Assembly (NCBI GenBank): GCA_023230855.1
Contig: JALNWQ010000017.1
Location: forward strand, 35,756 to 99,755
DNA: 64,000 bases
Source: Solirubrobacteraceae bacterium
GTDB lineage: Bacteria; Actinomycetota; Thermoleophilia; Solirubrobacterales; Solirubrobacteraceae
Direction: 5' to 3'
In this document: positions 41,418 to 49,563 of the stretch, in pieces
Layout: every line of letters starts with the position of its first letter
How positions within the stretch are numbered: the stretch's first letter is position 1
Position numbers and translations under genes: made by a program
The notes under the pieces: model-generated
The model's database searches: none
Seen by the model: only the letters and a program-made list of their open reading frames with translations
What the model was told of the DNA's origin: nothing

Positions 41418-42809
41418 ATGGTCTTCCCGACGATCGAGTTCGCGCTCTTCTTCCCGGTCGTCCTGGGCGTGTCGTGGCTGCTCATGGAGCGATCATGGGC
41501 GTGGAAGCCGTTCATCCTCGCCGCGAGCTACGTCTTCTACGCCGCCGCCGACGTGCGGTTCTGCCTGCTGCTGGCCGGGGTGACCCTGGCCAACCAGGCC
41601 GCGGCGACGTTGATCGACCGCACGACCGACGAGCGGCGCCGGGGTCGGATCGTCGCCGCGGCGGTCGTCGTCGACCTGCTCGTCCTGGGCGTCTTCAAGT
41701 ACTACGGGTTCTTCGCCGAGGACGTCGACCGTCTGCTGGGCTCGGTCGGACTGGGCCTGCCGCTCCCGTTGCTCACCATCGCGCTGCCGGTCGGGCTGAG
41801 CTTCTTCACGTTCCAGGCGATCAGCTACGTCGTCGACGTGCGTCGCGGCCGGTGCGAGCGGGCGGCGACGATCGACCTGGCGCTCTATCTGTCGTTCTTC
41901 CCGCACCTCGTCGCCGGGCCGATCGTGCGGGCCCGCGAGTTCCTGCCGCAGCTCGCCGTCCCCCGCCGGCGCGACCAGGTGGCGGTCGGTCCGGCGGTCG
42001 CGCTGATCTGCCTCGGCCTGGTCAAGAAGGTCGTGCTGGCCGACGCGTTGGCGCGCCAGGTCGTCGACCCGGTGTTCGCGGTCCCGGAGGCGTACGGCAC
42101 GCCGGACGTGACGTTGGCGGTCTACGCGTACGCCGCCCAGATCTACTGCGACTTCTCCGGCTACACCGACATCGCGATCGGGCTGGCGCTGCTCATGGGG
42201 ATCGTGTTCCCGCAGAACTTCGACAGTCCGTACCGGTCGCGGTCGCTGCAGGAGTTCTGGCGCCGCTGGCACATGACGCTGTCGCGGTTCCTGCGCGACT
42301 TCCTCTACGTCCCGCTCGGCGGCAACCGCAGGGGACGGTGGAGGACGTACCGCAACCTCTTCCTCACGATGCTGCTCGGCGGGCTCTGGCACGGCGCGGC
42401 GTGGGGGTTCGTCCTGTGGGGGGCCATCCACGGCGGGGCGCTGGCGGTCGAGCGCCTGTTGCGCGGCCGGGTCCGGGTGCCCGGGTGGCTCGCGTGGGCC
42501 ATCACGTTCCACGTCGTGGTGCTCGCGTGGATCCCGTTCCGGGCGCCGGACCTCGACCTGGCCGCGACCGTCGTCGAGCGGTTGTTCGTCTGGCAGCCCG
42601 CGACGCTCTGGAGCGCGTCGGCCGTCTTCATCGTCCTGCTCGTCATCGGCTCCCAGCTGCTGCCCGAGCGACCGGTGCGGCGGGTCCGCGAGCGGTTCGA
42701 GCGGTTGCGCCCGGTGCCGCTCGGCCTCGTCCTCGCGCTCGTCGTCGCCACCGTCGGTGCGAGCGTGTCCGGGGACGCGGTCCCGACCTTCATCTACTTC
42801 GCCTTCTGA
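41418..42809 (+). CDS. MBOAT family membrane O-acyltransferase (AlgI/DltB-like)
   Basis: 463 aa with about ten transmembrane helices. VFPTIEFALFFPVVLGVSWLL and FFTFQAISYVVDVRRGRCE are AlgI-type N-terminal features; YCDFSGYTDIAIGLALLMGI, FWRRWHMTLSRFLRDFLYVPLGGNRRG and LLGGLWHGAAWGFVLWGAIHG include the catalytic His (WHGAAW). AlgI-class proteins move acyl groups across the membrane to a polysaccharide, helped by an SGNH partner such as the DUF459 protein encoded 12 nt downstream. TAACCT box at about 41367. Confidence 0.93.
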   Translation: MVFPTIEFALFFPVVLGVSWLLMERSWAWKPFILAASYVFYAAADVRFCLLLAGVTLANQAAATLIDRTTDERRRGRIVAAAVVVDLLVLGVFKYYGFFAEDVDRLLGSVGLGLPLPLLTIALPVGLSFFTFQAISYVVDVRRGRCERAATIDLALYLSFFPHLVAGPIVRAREFLPQLAVPRRRDQVAVGPAVALICLGLVKKVVLADALARQVVDPVFAVPEAYGTPDVTLAVYAYAAQIYCDFSGYTDIAIGLALLMGIVFPQNFDSPYRSRSLQEFWRRWHMTLSRFLRDFLYVPLGGNRRGRWRTYRNLFLTMLLGGLWHGAAWGFVLWGAIHGGALAVERLLRGRVRVPGWLAWAITFHVVVLAWIPFRAPDLDLAATVVERLFVWQPATLWSASAVFIVLLVIGSQLLPERPVRRVRERFERLRPVPLGLVLALVVATVGASVSGDAVPTFIYFAF

Positions 42810-42821
42810 CCCGGTCCCGCC

Positions 42822-43862
42822 ATGTCCGACACGCCACCCGATCCGATCACCGCCGAGAGCCGTCCCGGCGACGGCGACGCCCCGGCCGGCGTGCACGACC
42901 CGGCCCGTCAGTCGACCGCCCGCGGGGCGCTGGTGGCGGTGCTCGTCGCCGTCGTCGTCCTCGTCGCGTTCGAGGGCAAGGCCGTCGAGCGCGCCGGCGA
43001 GCGCCACGAGGCCGGGGTGATCCGCACGGTCCTGCTCGCCGTCGGTCGCCCGACCGGCTGGGTCTCCGACAAGCTCCCGTTCTCGGGCATCGGCGACCGG
43101 TTCAACGAGGTCATCGGCGGAAGCTCGCCGCCGACCCGGACGGCGCCACCGGTCGTCGCGACGGGCGGGGCGGCGATCACCGCCGACGCGTTCGATCCCA
43201 CGACGCTCGGCGAGCCCGCGGAGCGCCCGCGGGCGCTGCGGCGGCTGCTCGTCACCGGTGACTCGATGGCGACGCCGCTGGACGCCGAGCTCGCGCGGCG
43301 GCTCGCCGGCGGCGGGGTGCGGGTGGACCGCGATCCACGGATCGGCACGAGCATCTCGCAGCCGGAGATCGTCGACTGGCCCCGCCTGGCCGGGGAGCAG
43401 GCCGCGGACGGGCCGGACGCGGTGGTCGTGTTCCTGGGCGCCAACGAGGGCTTCCCGCTGCGCGACGGCGACCGCACCGTCGATTGCTGCGGGGCGGACT
43501 GGGCCGCCGCATACGCGCGGTCGGTGCGGACGATGATGGCGACGTACCGGCAGCGCGGTGACGTGCGCGTGTACTGGGCGCTGCTGCCGCTCCCGCGATC
43601 GGACGAGCGTCGCGAGGTGGCCCGCGCCGTCAACGCCGGGATCCGGGTCGCCGGCGAGGCCTACCGGCGCCAGGTGCGCGTGATCGACCTGGCCGAGGCG
43701 TTCACCCCCGGTGGCCGCTATCGCGACGCGATGACGATCGACGGTCGCGAGCGGGTCGTGCGCGAGTCCGACGGGATCCACCTGAACCAGGCGGGGTCGG
43801 CCCACGCGGCCGAGATCGTGCGGCGCGCGATCGAGCGCGACTACGGCCGGGTCGGCGGCTGA
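42822..43862 (+). CDS. DUF459 SGNH-hydrolase, membrane-anchored
   Basis: 346 aa. One N-terminal membrane helix (ALVAVLVAVVVLVAFEGKAVE) leads to an extracellular SGNH domain: RLLVTGDSMATPLDAELARRL (Ser nucleophile), VVVFLGANEGFPL (oxyanion Asn) and ESDGIHLNQAGSAHAAEIV (Asp-His). The DUF459/OafB-like partnership with the upstream MBOAT protein suggests it completes O-acylation of a surface glycan. Starts 12 nt after the MBOAT stop, so one operon. Confidence 0.88.
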   Translation: MSDTPPDPITAESRPGDGDAPAGVHDPARQSTARGALVAVLVAVVVLVAFEGKAVERAGERHEAGVIRTVLLAVGRPTGWVSDKLPFSGIGDRFNEVIGGSSPPTRTAPPVVATGGAAITADAFDPTTLGEPAERPRALRRLLVTGDSMATPLDAELARRLAGGGVRVDRDPRIGTSISQPEIVDWPRLAGEQAADGPDAVVVFLGANEGFPLRDGDRTVDCCGADWAAAYARSVRTMMATYRQRGDVRVYWALLPLPRSDERREVARAVNAGIRVAGEAYRRQVRVIDLAEAFTPGGRYRDAMTIDGRERVVRESDGIHLNQAGSAHAAEIVRRAIERDYGRVGG

Positions 43863-43877
43863 CGACCGCCGGGCGAG

Positions 43878-43925
43878 CCGGCGCCCGACGACGGGTCGCG
43901 GCCGGCGCCGGACGACGGGCGCCGG
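43878..43925. terminator. Inverted repeat between convergent genes
   Basis: CCGGCGCCC (43878-43886) and GGGCGCCGG (43917-43925) pair perfectly around a 30-nt loop that itself contains GGCCGGCGCC and copies of CCGGACGACGGG. Lies between the DUF459 stop and the end of the leftward secreted gene; plausible bidirectional terminator. Confidence 0.45.
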
Positions 43926-44432
43926 TCAGCGCCGGACGACGGGGCGGTCGACGACGTCGATGAGCCACCGTCCGTCGACGCGCTGCACGACGATCCGACC
44001 GACGGCGCGGGTCGTGCGGCCGCGGGTCGTGACGATCGACCGCAACCGGATCGCGACCCGGTCGGCGATCTGGCCCTCCTGCCCGGGGGTGAGGCCGAGC
44101 GGCTTGAGCGACAGCACCTGGTAGCGGGCGCTGCGACCCCGGTCGGTGCGCCTGGCGGTGCGCACCGCGCGGTCCCACGCGGCGGCGCAGGGCCCCTTGG
44201 CCCGCTGCGCACGGACGAACCGGGCGCGGGCGCCCTCGGTCAGCCACGCGCAGACCTTGCGTCCCGCGTGGCCGTGGACCGACGCCCGGCCGTACTTCTC
44301 GGCGATCGTCCGGATCGCCGTCGCGTCGGCGGTCGGCACGGACGGCGTGGCCGTCCCGGCGGCGGGGGCGGCCGCGGGCGCGCCGACCAGGGCGACGGTC
44401 GCGGCGAGCACCACGGCTGATCGGCGGTTCAT
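43926..44432 (-). CDS. Secreted protein of unknown function, 168 aa
   Basis: Signal peptide (MNRRSAVVLAATVALVGAPAAAPAA) followed by a domain whose beginning (TAIRTIAEKYGRASVHGHAGRKVCAWLTEGARARFVR) and end (GRIVVQRVDGRWLIDVVD) have the helix-then-beta-sheet pattern of NTF2-like/DUF4878-type ligand-binding domains. Two cysteines (VCAW, GPCAAA) may pair. Function unknown. ATG 44432. Confidence 0.65.
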   Translation of the reverse strand: MNRRSAVVLAATVALVGAPAAAPAAGTATPSVPTADATAIRTIAEKYGRASVHGHAGRKVCAWLTEGARARFVRAQRAKGPCAAAWDRAVRTARRTDRGRSARYQVLSLKPLGLTPGQEGQIADRVAIRLRSIVTTRGRTTRAVGRIVVQRVDGRWLIDVVDRPVVRR

Positions 44433-44510
44433 GGCGGCCACTCTAGCGCCGCCTCGACCGGCCGTCGGGGCGCTCGGGTCGACGCCCCGGCGCAGCGCAC
44501 CGCGAGAGCG

Positions 44511-44542
44511 CCGAGGCGCCGCGCAGGTGCGAGGCGCCTCGG
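44511..44542 (-). terminator. Second hairpin downstream of fumC
   Basis: CCGAGGCGCC (44511-44520) and GGCGCCTCGG (44533-44542), perfect 10-bp arms with a 12-nt loop. Confidence 0.45.
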
Positions 44543-44558
44543 GGGCGAGCGACCCGCC

Positions 44559-44590
44559 GCCGGCCGGCGCGACGCACGTCGCCGGCCGGC
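44559..44590 (-). terminator. First hairpin downstream of fumC
   Basis: GCCGGCCGGCG (44559-44569) and CGCCGGCCGGC (44580-44590), perfect 11-bp arms, 10-nt loop, 10 nt after the fumC stop codon. No T-run, as is common for high-GC terminators. Confidence 0.55.
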
Positions 44591-44600
44591 CCGGCCGCGA

Positions 44601-45929
44601 TCAGCCCTCGAGGTTGCCCGCGGCGATGCGGCGCAGGTCGATCGTCTTGTCGTACAGGTCGGCGTCGACGCCCTCGGCGAGCGCGACGTCGCGCAGCGGC
44701 TCGCCGGACGCGGTCGCCTTCTTGACGATGTCGGTGGCCTTGTCGTAGCCGATCGCCTCGTTGAGGGCGGTCGCGGTGGCGAGCGTCGCCCCGGCCGATC
44801 CGTCGGTGCCGCGCGTGTTCGCCTCGATCCCGTCGACGCACTTCTCGGCGAACGCGGTCGACGCCGTGGTGAGCAGGTGGATCGACTGCAGCAGGTTGCG
44901 GGCGATGAGCGGCACGCGGACGTTGAGCTCGAACTGGCCCTGGCTGCCGCCGATGGTGATCGCGGCGTCGTTGCCGATGACCTGGGCCGAGACCTGCAGG
45001 ACGACCTCGGGCAGGACCGGGTTGACCTTGCCCGGCATGATCGACGAGCCCTTCTGCAGCTCGGGGAGGAAGAGCTCGCCGATGCCGGCGCGCGGGCCGG
45101 AGCCCATGAGCGCGATGTCGTTGGCGATCTTCGTCAGCGACACCGCGACGCTCTTCAGCGCGCCGGACAGCTCGACGAGCGCGTCGCGGTTGGCCTGCGC
45201 CTCGAACGGGTCCTCCGGACCGGCGATGAGGTCCAGGCCGGACTGCTTCTTGAGGATCTCGCGGACCTTCGGCGCGAACTCCGCCGGGGTGTTGAGGCCG
45301 GTGCCGGTGGCGGTGCCGCCGAGCGGGATCTGGCCGACCTGCGGGAGCGCGTTGCGGACGCGCTTGGCCCCCAGGCGCACCTGCGCGGCGTAGCCGCCGA
45401 ACTCCTGGCCGAGCGTCACCGGCACCGCGTCCATCAGGTGGGTGCGGCCGGCCTTGACGACGTCCTTGAACGCGTCGGCCTTGGCGGCGAGCGACGCCTC
45501 GAGCCGCTCCAGGGCGGGCAGCAGGCGGTTGGTGGCCTCGTCGAGCGCGGCGAGGTGCACCGCCGACGGGAACGTGTCGTTGGAGCTCTGCCCCATGTTC
45601 ACGTGGTCGTTGCGGTGGGCCTTCTCGCCGGTCAGGGCGGAGATGACCTCGTTGACGTTCATGTTCGTCGACGTGCCCGACCCGGTCTGGAACACGTCGA
45701 TCGGGAACTGGTCGTCGTGCTCGCCGGCGACGATCGCCGCGGCGGCCTGCTCGATCGCCCGCGCGATGTCGGCGTCGAGCTTGCCGAGGTCGGCGTTGAC
45801 GGTGGCCGCCGCGCCCTTGATCCGGGCCTGCCAGCGCACGACCTGGATCGGCACGCGCTCGCCGGAGATCGGGAAGTTCTCGACGGCCTTCTTCGTCTCG
45901 CCGCCGTACAGGATCTGGTCGCTGGCCAT
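44601..45929 (-). CDS. fumC: Class II fumarate hydratase
   Basis: 442-aa member of the fumarase/aspartase superfamily. Motifs in order: DVFQTGSGTSTNMNVNEVI (substrate loop), NMGQSSNDTFPSAVH (catalytic His/Thr region), AGRTHLMDAVPVTLGQEFGGYA, and GSSIMPGKVNPVLPEVVLQVSAQVIGND, the flexible signature loop with the catalytic Ser. It interconverts fumarate and malate in the TCA cycle. VLPE after the signature resembles actinobacterial FumC rather than enterobacterial FumC (TQCE); aspartase is a remote alternative. Leaderless-type TAGGGT box precedes the ATG by seven bases. Confidence 0.93.
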   Translation of the reverse strand: MASDQILYGGETKKAVENFPISGERVPIQVVRWQARIKGAAATVNADLGKLDADIARAIEQAAAAIVAGEHDDQFPIDVFQTGSGTSTNMNVNEVISALTGEKAHRNDHVNMGQSSNDTFPSAVHLAALDEATNRLLPALERLEASLAAKADAFKDVVKAGRTHLMDAVPVTLGQEFGGYAAQVRLGAKRVRNALPQVGQIPLGGTATGTGLNTPAEFAPKVREILKKQSGLDLIAGPEDPFEAQANRDALVELSGALKSVAVSLTKIANDIALMGSGPRAGIGELFLPELQKGSSIMPGKVNPVLPEVVLQVSAQVIGNDAAITIGGSQGQFELNVRVPLIARNLLQSIHLLTTASTAFAEKCVDGIEANTRGTDGSAGATLATATALNEAIGYDKATDIVKKATASGEPLRDVALAEGVDADLYDKTIDLRRIAAGNLEG

Positions 45930-45936
45930 GCGCGGG

Positions 45937-45942
45937 ACCCTA
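45937..45942 (-). promoter_or_regulatory. -10 box of a leaderless fumC promoter (TAGGGT)
   Basis: On the minus strand TAGGGT, seven bases, then ATG at 45929. Confidence 0.45.
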
Positions 45943-46055
45943 CTCCCGGCGCCCGGCCCGACGATGTGCGGCGCGCGACGCACCCGACGGGCGTCGAGCC
46001 CTCCGTCGGGCGGGGCGAGGCGTCCCCCGCGCGGACCGGCCACCATCCCGTCCCG

Positions 46056-47387
46056 GTGCCGTCGCTGCGCTCACCCCACGACCGCGAGATCGCCCGCCTG
46101 GCGTTGCCGGCGCTCGGGGCGCTCGCCGCGGAGCCGTCCTACCTCCTCGTCGACACGGCGATGGTCGGACGGTTGGCCGGGGACTCGCTCGCCGCGCTCG
46201 GCCTGGCGGCGTCGGTCCTCGCGACGCTCGCGGGGCTGGCGGTCGTCGTCGCCTACGCCACGACCGCCGCGGTGGCGCGCCTGTCGGGCGCCGGCCACGA
46301 CGACGACCTGCGCCGGGTCGCCACCCAGGCGCTGTGGCTCGGCGGCGGGACGGGCCTGCTGGCGGCGGTCCTCGCCGTGGTGCTGGGGCCGACGTGGATC
46401 GCGGCGCTCGGGGGCGAGGGCGACACCGCCGACGACGCCGTCCGGTACCTGCGGATCGCGGCGCCCGGCCTGGGCTGCGCGGTCCTCGGCCTGGCCGCCC
46501 AGGGCTGGTTGCGCGGCACCGGCGATCTACGCACCCCGCTGCTCGTCGTGCTCGTCGGCAACGCGGTGAACGTCGTCCTCAACCCGCTGCTCATCCACGT
46601 CGCCGGGTGGGGCCTGACGGGGAGCGCGATCGCGACGCTCACCGGGCAGACGGTGATGGGCGCGTGGTTCGTCGCGCTGCTCTGGCGCGCGGGCCGCCCG
46701 ACCGTGCCCGGCGAGCGCGCCGACCGGCGACCGTCGGGGCTGCTCCTGCGTCGCCTGGGCCGCACGGGGCTGCTCTTGCTCGTCCGGACCGGTGCGCTGC
46801 TGCTGACGTTCGCGGTGGCGGCGGGGATCGCGGCGCGGAGCGGCGAGCCGGCGCTCGCCGCGCACCAGATCGGCTGGCAGCTCTTCGTCTTCCTCGCGCT
46901 GACCCTCGACGCGATCGCGATCGCCGGCCAGGTCCTCATCGGCCGGGCGCTCGGCGGATCCCGCGTCGACGAGGCCCGCTCCGCCGCCGGCCGGATGGTC
47001 GTGCTCACCGTCGTGCTCGGCACGCTCGTCGGGCTCGTCCTGCTCGTCGCGCGCGACCCGATCCTGTCGGCGTTCACCCCCGACGGCGCGGTCCGCGCCC
47101 AGGCGCGCGAGATGTGGCCGCTGCTCGTGCTCATGCTCCCGTTCGCCGCGGCGGTGTTCGCGTTCGACGGGATCCTCATCGGCGCCGGCGACGCAGGGTT
47201 CCTCGCCGTGGCGATGGTCGCCGCCGCGGTCGTCGGGCTGCCGGTGATGCTCGCGCTGCACGACGCGGGCGAGGGGATAGCGGGGGTGTGGACCGGGATC
47301 GTCGTCGTGATGGCCGCGCGCCTGGCCGGCACCGCCTGGCGGTTCCGCGGCGGACGGTGGGCGCGGGCGGGGGCGTGGCGGGGGTAG
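46056..47387 (+). CDS. MATE family efflux transporter (DinF-like)
   Basis: 443 aa with twelve predicted helices arranged as two homologous halves: REIARLALPALGALAAEPSYLLVDTAMVGRLAGDSLAALGLAASV begins half one, and GLLLLVRTGALLLTFAVAAGIAARSGEPALAAHQIGWQLFVFLALTLDAIAIAGQVLIGRALG half two. The D-T-A-M-V-G and AHQI segments are typical of DinF-type MATE proteins that export drugs or oxidised compounds against Na+ or H+. GTG 46056; divergent from fumC across about 125 nt. Confidence 0.9.
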   Translation: MPSLRSPHDREIARLALPALGALAAEPSYLLVDTAMVGRLAGDSLAALGLAASVLATLAGLAVVVAYATTAAVARLSGAGHDDDLRRVATQALWLGGGTGLLAAVLAVVLGPTWIAALGGEGDTADDAVRYLRIAAPGLGCAVLGLAAQGWLRGTGDLRTPLLVVLVGNAVNVVLNPLLIHVAGWGLTGSAIATLTGQTVMGAWFVALLWRAGRPTVPGERADRRPSGLLLRRLGRTGLLLLVRTGALLLTFAVAAGIAARSGEPALAAHQIGWQLFVFLALTLDAIAIAGQVLIGRALGGSRVDEARSAAGRMVVLTVVLGTLVGLVLLVARDPILSAFTPDGAVRAQAREMWPLLVLMLPFAAAVFAFDGILIGAGDAGFLAVAMVAAAVVGLPVMLALHDAGEGIAGVWTGIVVVMAARLAGTAWRFRGGRWARAGAWRG

Positions 47388-47585
47388 CCCGACCGCGGCC
47401 AGGCCACCACTCGGGAGGGCCACGCCGCCTGCGGCGCCCGGGCGGACCGGCGGCCCGCCACCGATTCGTCCCACACCCGTCCCTACCGGCGGTAGGCTCG
47501 CGTGGGCCGGCCCGCGGGGATGGGTCCCCCGACGACCGGTCGCCGTCGTCCCGCCGTCTCGTCGTCAGCCGTCCCGAGGTCCCAG

Positions 47586-48611
47586 ATGCCCGCTCCGCCG
47601 CTCCGTCATCGGCGCGACCGCCACCCCGACGGCACCCGCCGCACCACCGACGACGGCCCCGCCGCCCGCCGCCCCGTCGACGTGCGCCGCGCCCCCGTCG
47701 TGCGCCGGATCTCGTCGACGGTCGCCGCCGTCGCCCTGCTCCTGGCCGTGCCGAGCGCCGCGTCGGCCTGGGCCCCGGCGGACTCGGCGACGATCCGTCC
47801 GGGATCGGAGACCCGCACCGACGGTGGCCAGTGCACCGCGAACTTCGTCTTCGTCGACGGCGACGACGTGCTCATCGGCCAGTCCGCGCACTGCGCGACC
47901 ACCGGGGACGCGACCGACACCGACGGGTGCGAGGCCGGGAGCCTGCCGGTCGGGACCCCGGTGACGATCGAGGGCGCCACCCGGCCCGGCCGGATCGCGT
48001 ACAGCTCGTGGGTGACGATGCAGGCCCGGGGCGAGCAGGACCCCGACGCGTGCGCGTTCAACGACTTCGCCCTCGTGCGGATCGATCCCGCCGACCACGG
48101 TCGCGTCAACCCGAGCGTGCCGTACTGGGGCGGCCCGACCGGCCTGGGGGCCGACACCGCCACCGGCGACCCGGTCCACTCGTACGGCGCCTCGTCGCTG
48201 CGGGTCGGCCTGGAGCTCCTGAAGCCCAAGGCCGGGATCGCGCTGGGCCAGACCGGGGGCGGCTGGAGCCACCCGGTGCTGACCGTCACCCCCGGCCTGC
48301 CCGGCGACTCCGGGAGCGCCGTCCTGTCGCGCGACGGACGGGCGCTCGGGACCCTGAGCACGCTGAGCCTGCTGCCGTTGCCGGCGACCAACGGCATCGG
48401 CGACCTCCGCCGCGAGGTCGAGTACGCCCGCGCCCACGGCGCCGGGATGGCCGGCCTGCGGCTGGCCACCGGGACCGAGCCGTTCGCCGCCGTCGACGCG
48501 GCCCGCGCCGGCCGCGAGCTCGGCGCCCGCCTGCAGCGCGACGTCGCCGCGATCCTCGACGGCACGACCGTCCGGCGCCTGCTCGGCACGCTCTCCGGCC
48601 TGGTGGGTTGA
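47586..48611 (+). CDS. Secreted trypsin-like serine protease
   Basis: 341 aa. Signal segment ISSTVAAVALLLAVPSAASA-WA follows about 45 basic residues, so the real start may be a later GTG (near 47690). The chymotrypsin-fold triad is His in LIGQSAHCATT, Asp in FNDFALVRIDP, Ser in TPGLPGDSGSAVLS. Cysteines near His and in CEAG/ACAF may pair. No PDZ domain. Extracellular protease of unknown target. Confidence 0.8.
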   Translation: MPAPPLRHRRDRHPDGTRRTTDDGPAARRPVDVRRAPVVRRISSTVAAVALLLAVPSAASAWAPADSATIRPGSETRTDGGQCTANFVFVDGDDVLIGQSAHCATTGDATDTDGCEAGSLPVGTPVTIEGATRPGRIAYSSWVTMQARGEQDPDACAFNDFALVRIDPADHGRVNPSVPYWGGPTGLGADTATGDPVHSYGASSLRVGLELLKPKAGIALGQTGGGWSHPVLTVTPGLPGDSGSAVLSRDGRALGTLSTLSLLPLPATNGIGDLRREVEYARAHGAGMAGLRLATGTEPFAAVDAARAGRELGARLQRDVAAILDGTTVRRLLGTLSGLVG

Positions 48612-48750
48612 GCCGATCGGTGCGTGGAGCGGGCAGGCGACCCCACGGTGACGGGGCGGCGGGATCGCACGGCGCGGCCCGACCGATCGTGCGCGGCGGC
48701 CCACCGCTCCCGTCGCACGGCGCCCCCCGGCCAGCATGCCCGGCCGTTGC

Positions 48751-48756
48751 TAGGTT
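48751..48756 (+). promoter_or_regulatory. -10 box of a leaderless promoter (TAGGTT)
   Basis: TAGGTT, six bases, then GTG 48763. Confidence 0.45.
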
Positions 48757-48762
48757 GCCGAC

Positions 48763-49563
48763 GTGACCGACGACGCCCCGCGCCCACGCCGCCGCCTCGT
48801 CGATCGACTCGCGGCCCGCGACCCCACCGGCGTCATGCCCGAGGCGCTGCGGATCGGGCGTCGGCTACCGGGCGCCGCGTTCCTCGAGCGCCAGGGGGAC
48901 CGGATCGAGCGGGCGGTCGTCGGCGAGCTGCGCCGTCGCCTCGAGATCCCCGCCCTCCCCGCCGGCTCCGACGACGGCGGTGCCCCGGCGCCCGGCCGCG
49001 ACGCGGGCCACGACGGCGCGCCCCGGTCCGACGGCCGCCCCGGTCGCTCCGACCGCGGCACGGCGAACGGCGCCGCCCCCGACGCGGATCCGACCGCGAC
49101 GATGGAGCAGCTGCTGCAGCGCTCGGTCGCCGAGAGCCGCGACGACAGTCGCCGGAGCCTCTTCCGCACCCTGCTGTCGGAGATGGTGCCCGACGAGGCC
49201 CGCATCCTCGCCGCGCTCGCCGACGGCCGGCCGTTCGCGGTGATCCACATCGCCACCCCCGGCAGCCACGGCACGATCGTGCTGGAGAACGCCAGCAGCG
49301 TCGGGCGCTCCGCCGGGGTGACGCTCGTCGACCAGGTCCCGACGTACCTGTCGCACCTGCGCGGCCTGGGTCTCGTCGAGATCGGCCCGAGCCACCCGTC
49401 GCTCAGCGACGAGTACGCGGTGCTCCTCACCGACCGACCGGTGCAGGAGGCGCGACAGCGCGCCCGGGCCGGCGGGCGCCGTCCCGCCCGGATCATCCGC
49501 CGGTCGGTCCGGATCTCCGCCCTCGGCGCGGAGCTGTGGCGCTCGACGAGGCCGGCCGCATGA
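48763..49563 (+). CDS. Abi-alpha/DUF4393-like protein
   Basis: 266 aa, soluble. A disordered Gly/Asp/Pro-rich block (~66-110) separates a short N-terminal helix region from the core SLFRTLLSEMVPDEARILAALADGRPFAVIHI ... VTLVDQVPTYLSHLRGLGLVEIGPSHPSLSDEYAVLLTDRPVQEAR, which I recognise as the Abi-alpha (DUF4393) pattern, a family named from phage-abortive-infection genes but often housekeeping in actinobacteria. Its TGA overlaps the DUF445 ATG; the pairing suggests a joint membrane-related role. Confidence 0.7.
   Translation: MTDDAPRPRRRLVDRLAARDPTGVMPEALRIGRRLPGAAFLERQGDRIERAVVGELRRRLEIPALPAGSDDGGAPAPGRDAGHDGAPRSDGRPGRSDRGTANGAAPDADPTATMEQLLQRSVAESRDDSRRSLFRTLLSEMVPDEARILAALADGRPFAVIHIATPGSHGTIVLENASSVGRSAGVTLVDQVPTYLSHLRGLGLVEIGPSHPSLSDEYAVLLTDRPVQEARQRARAGGRRPARIIRRSVRISALGAELWRSTRPAA

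Noticed and set aside
47410..47440. GCCGC-CT-GCGGC hairpin after the MATE gene as terminator
   Set aside because: Stem is short with a two-base loop, which cannot form as drawn, and similar GC palindromes are frequent by chance.
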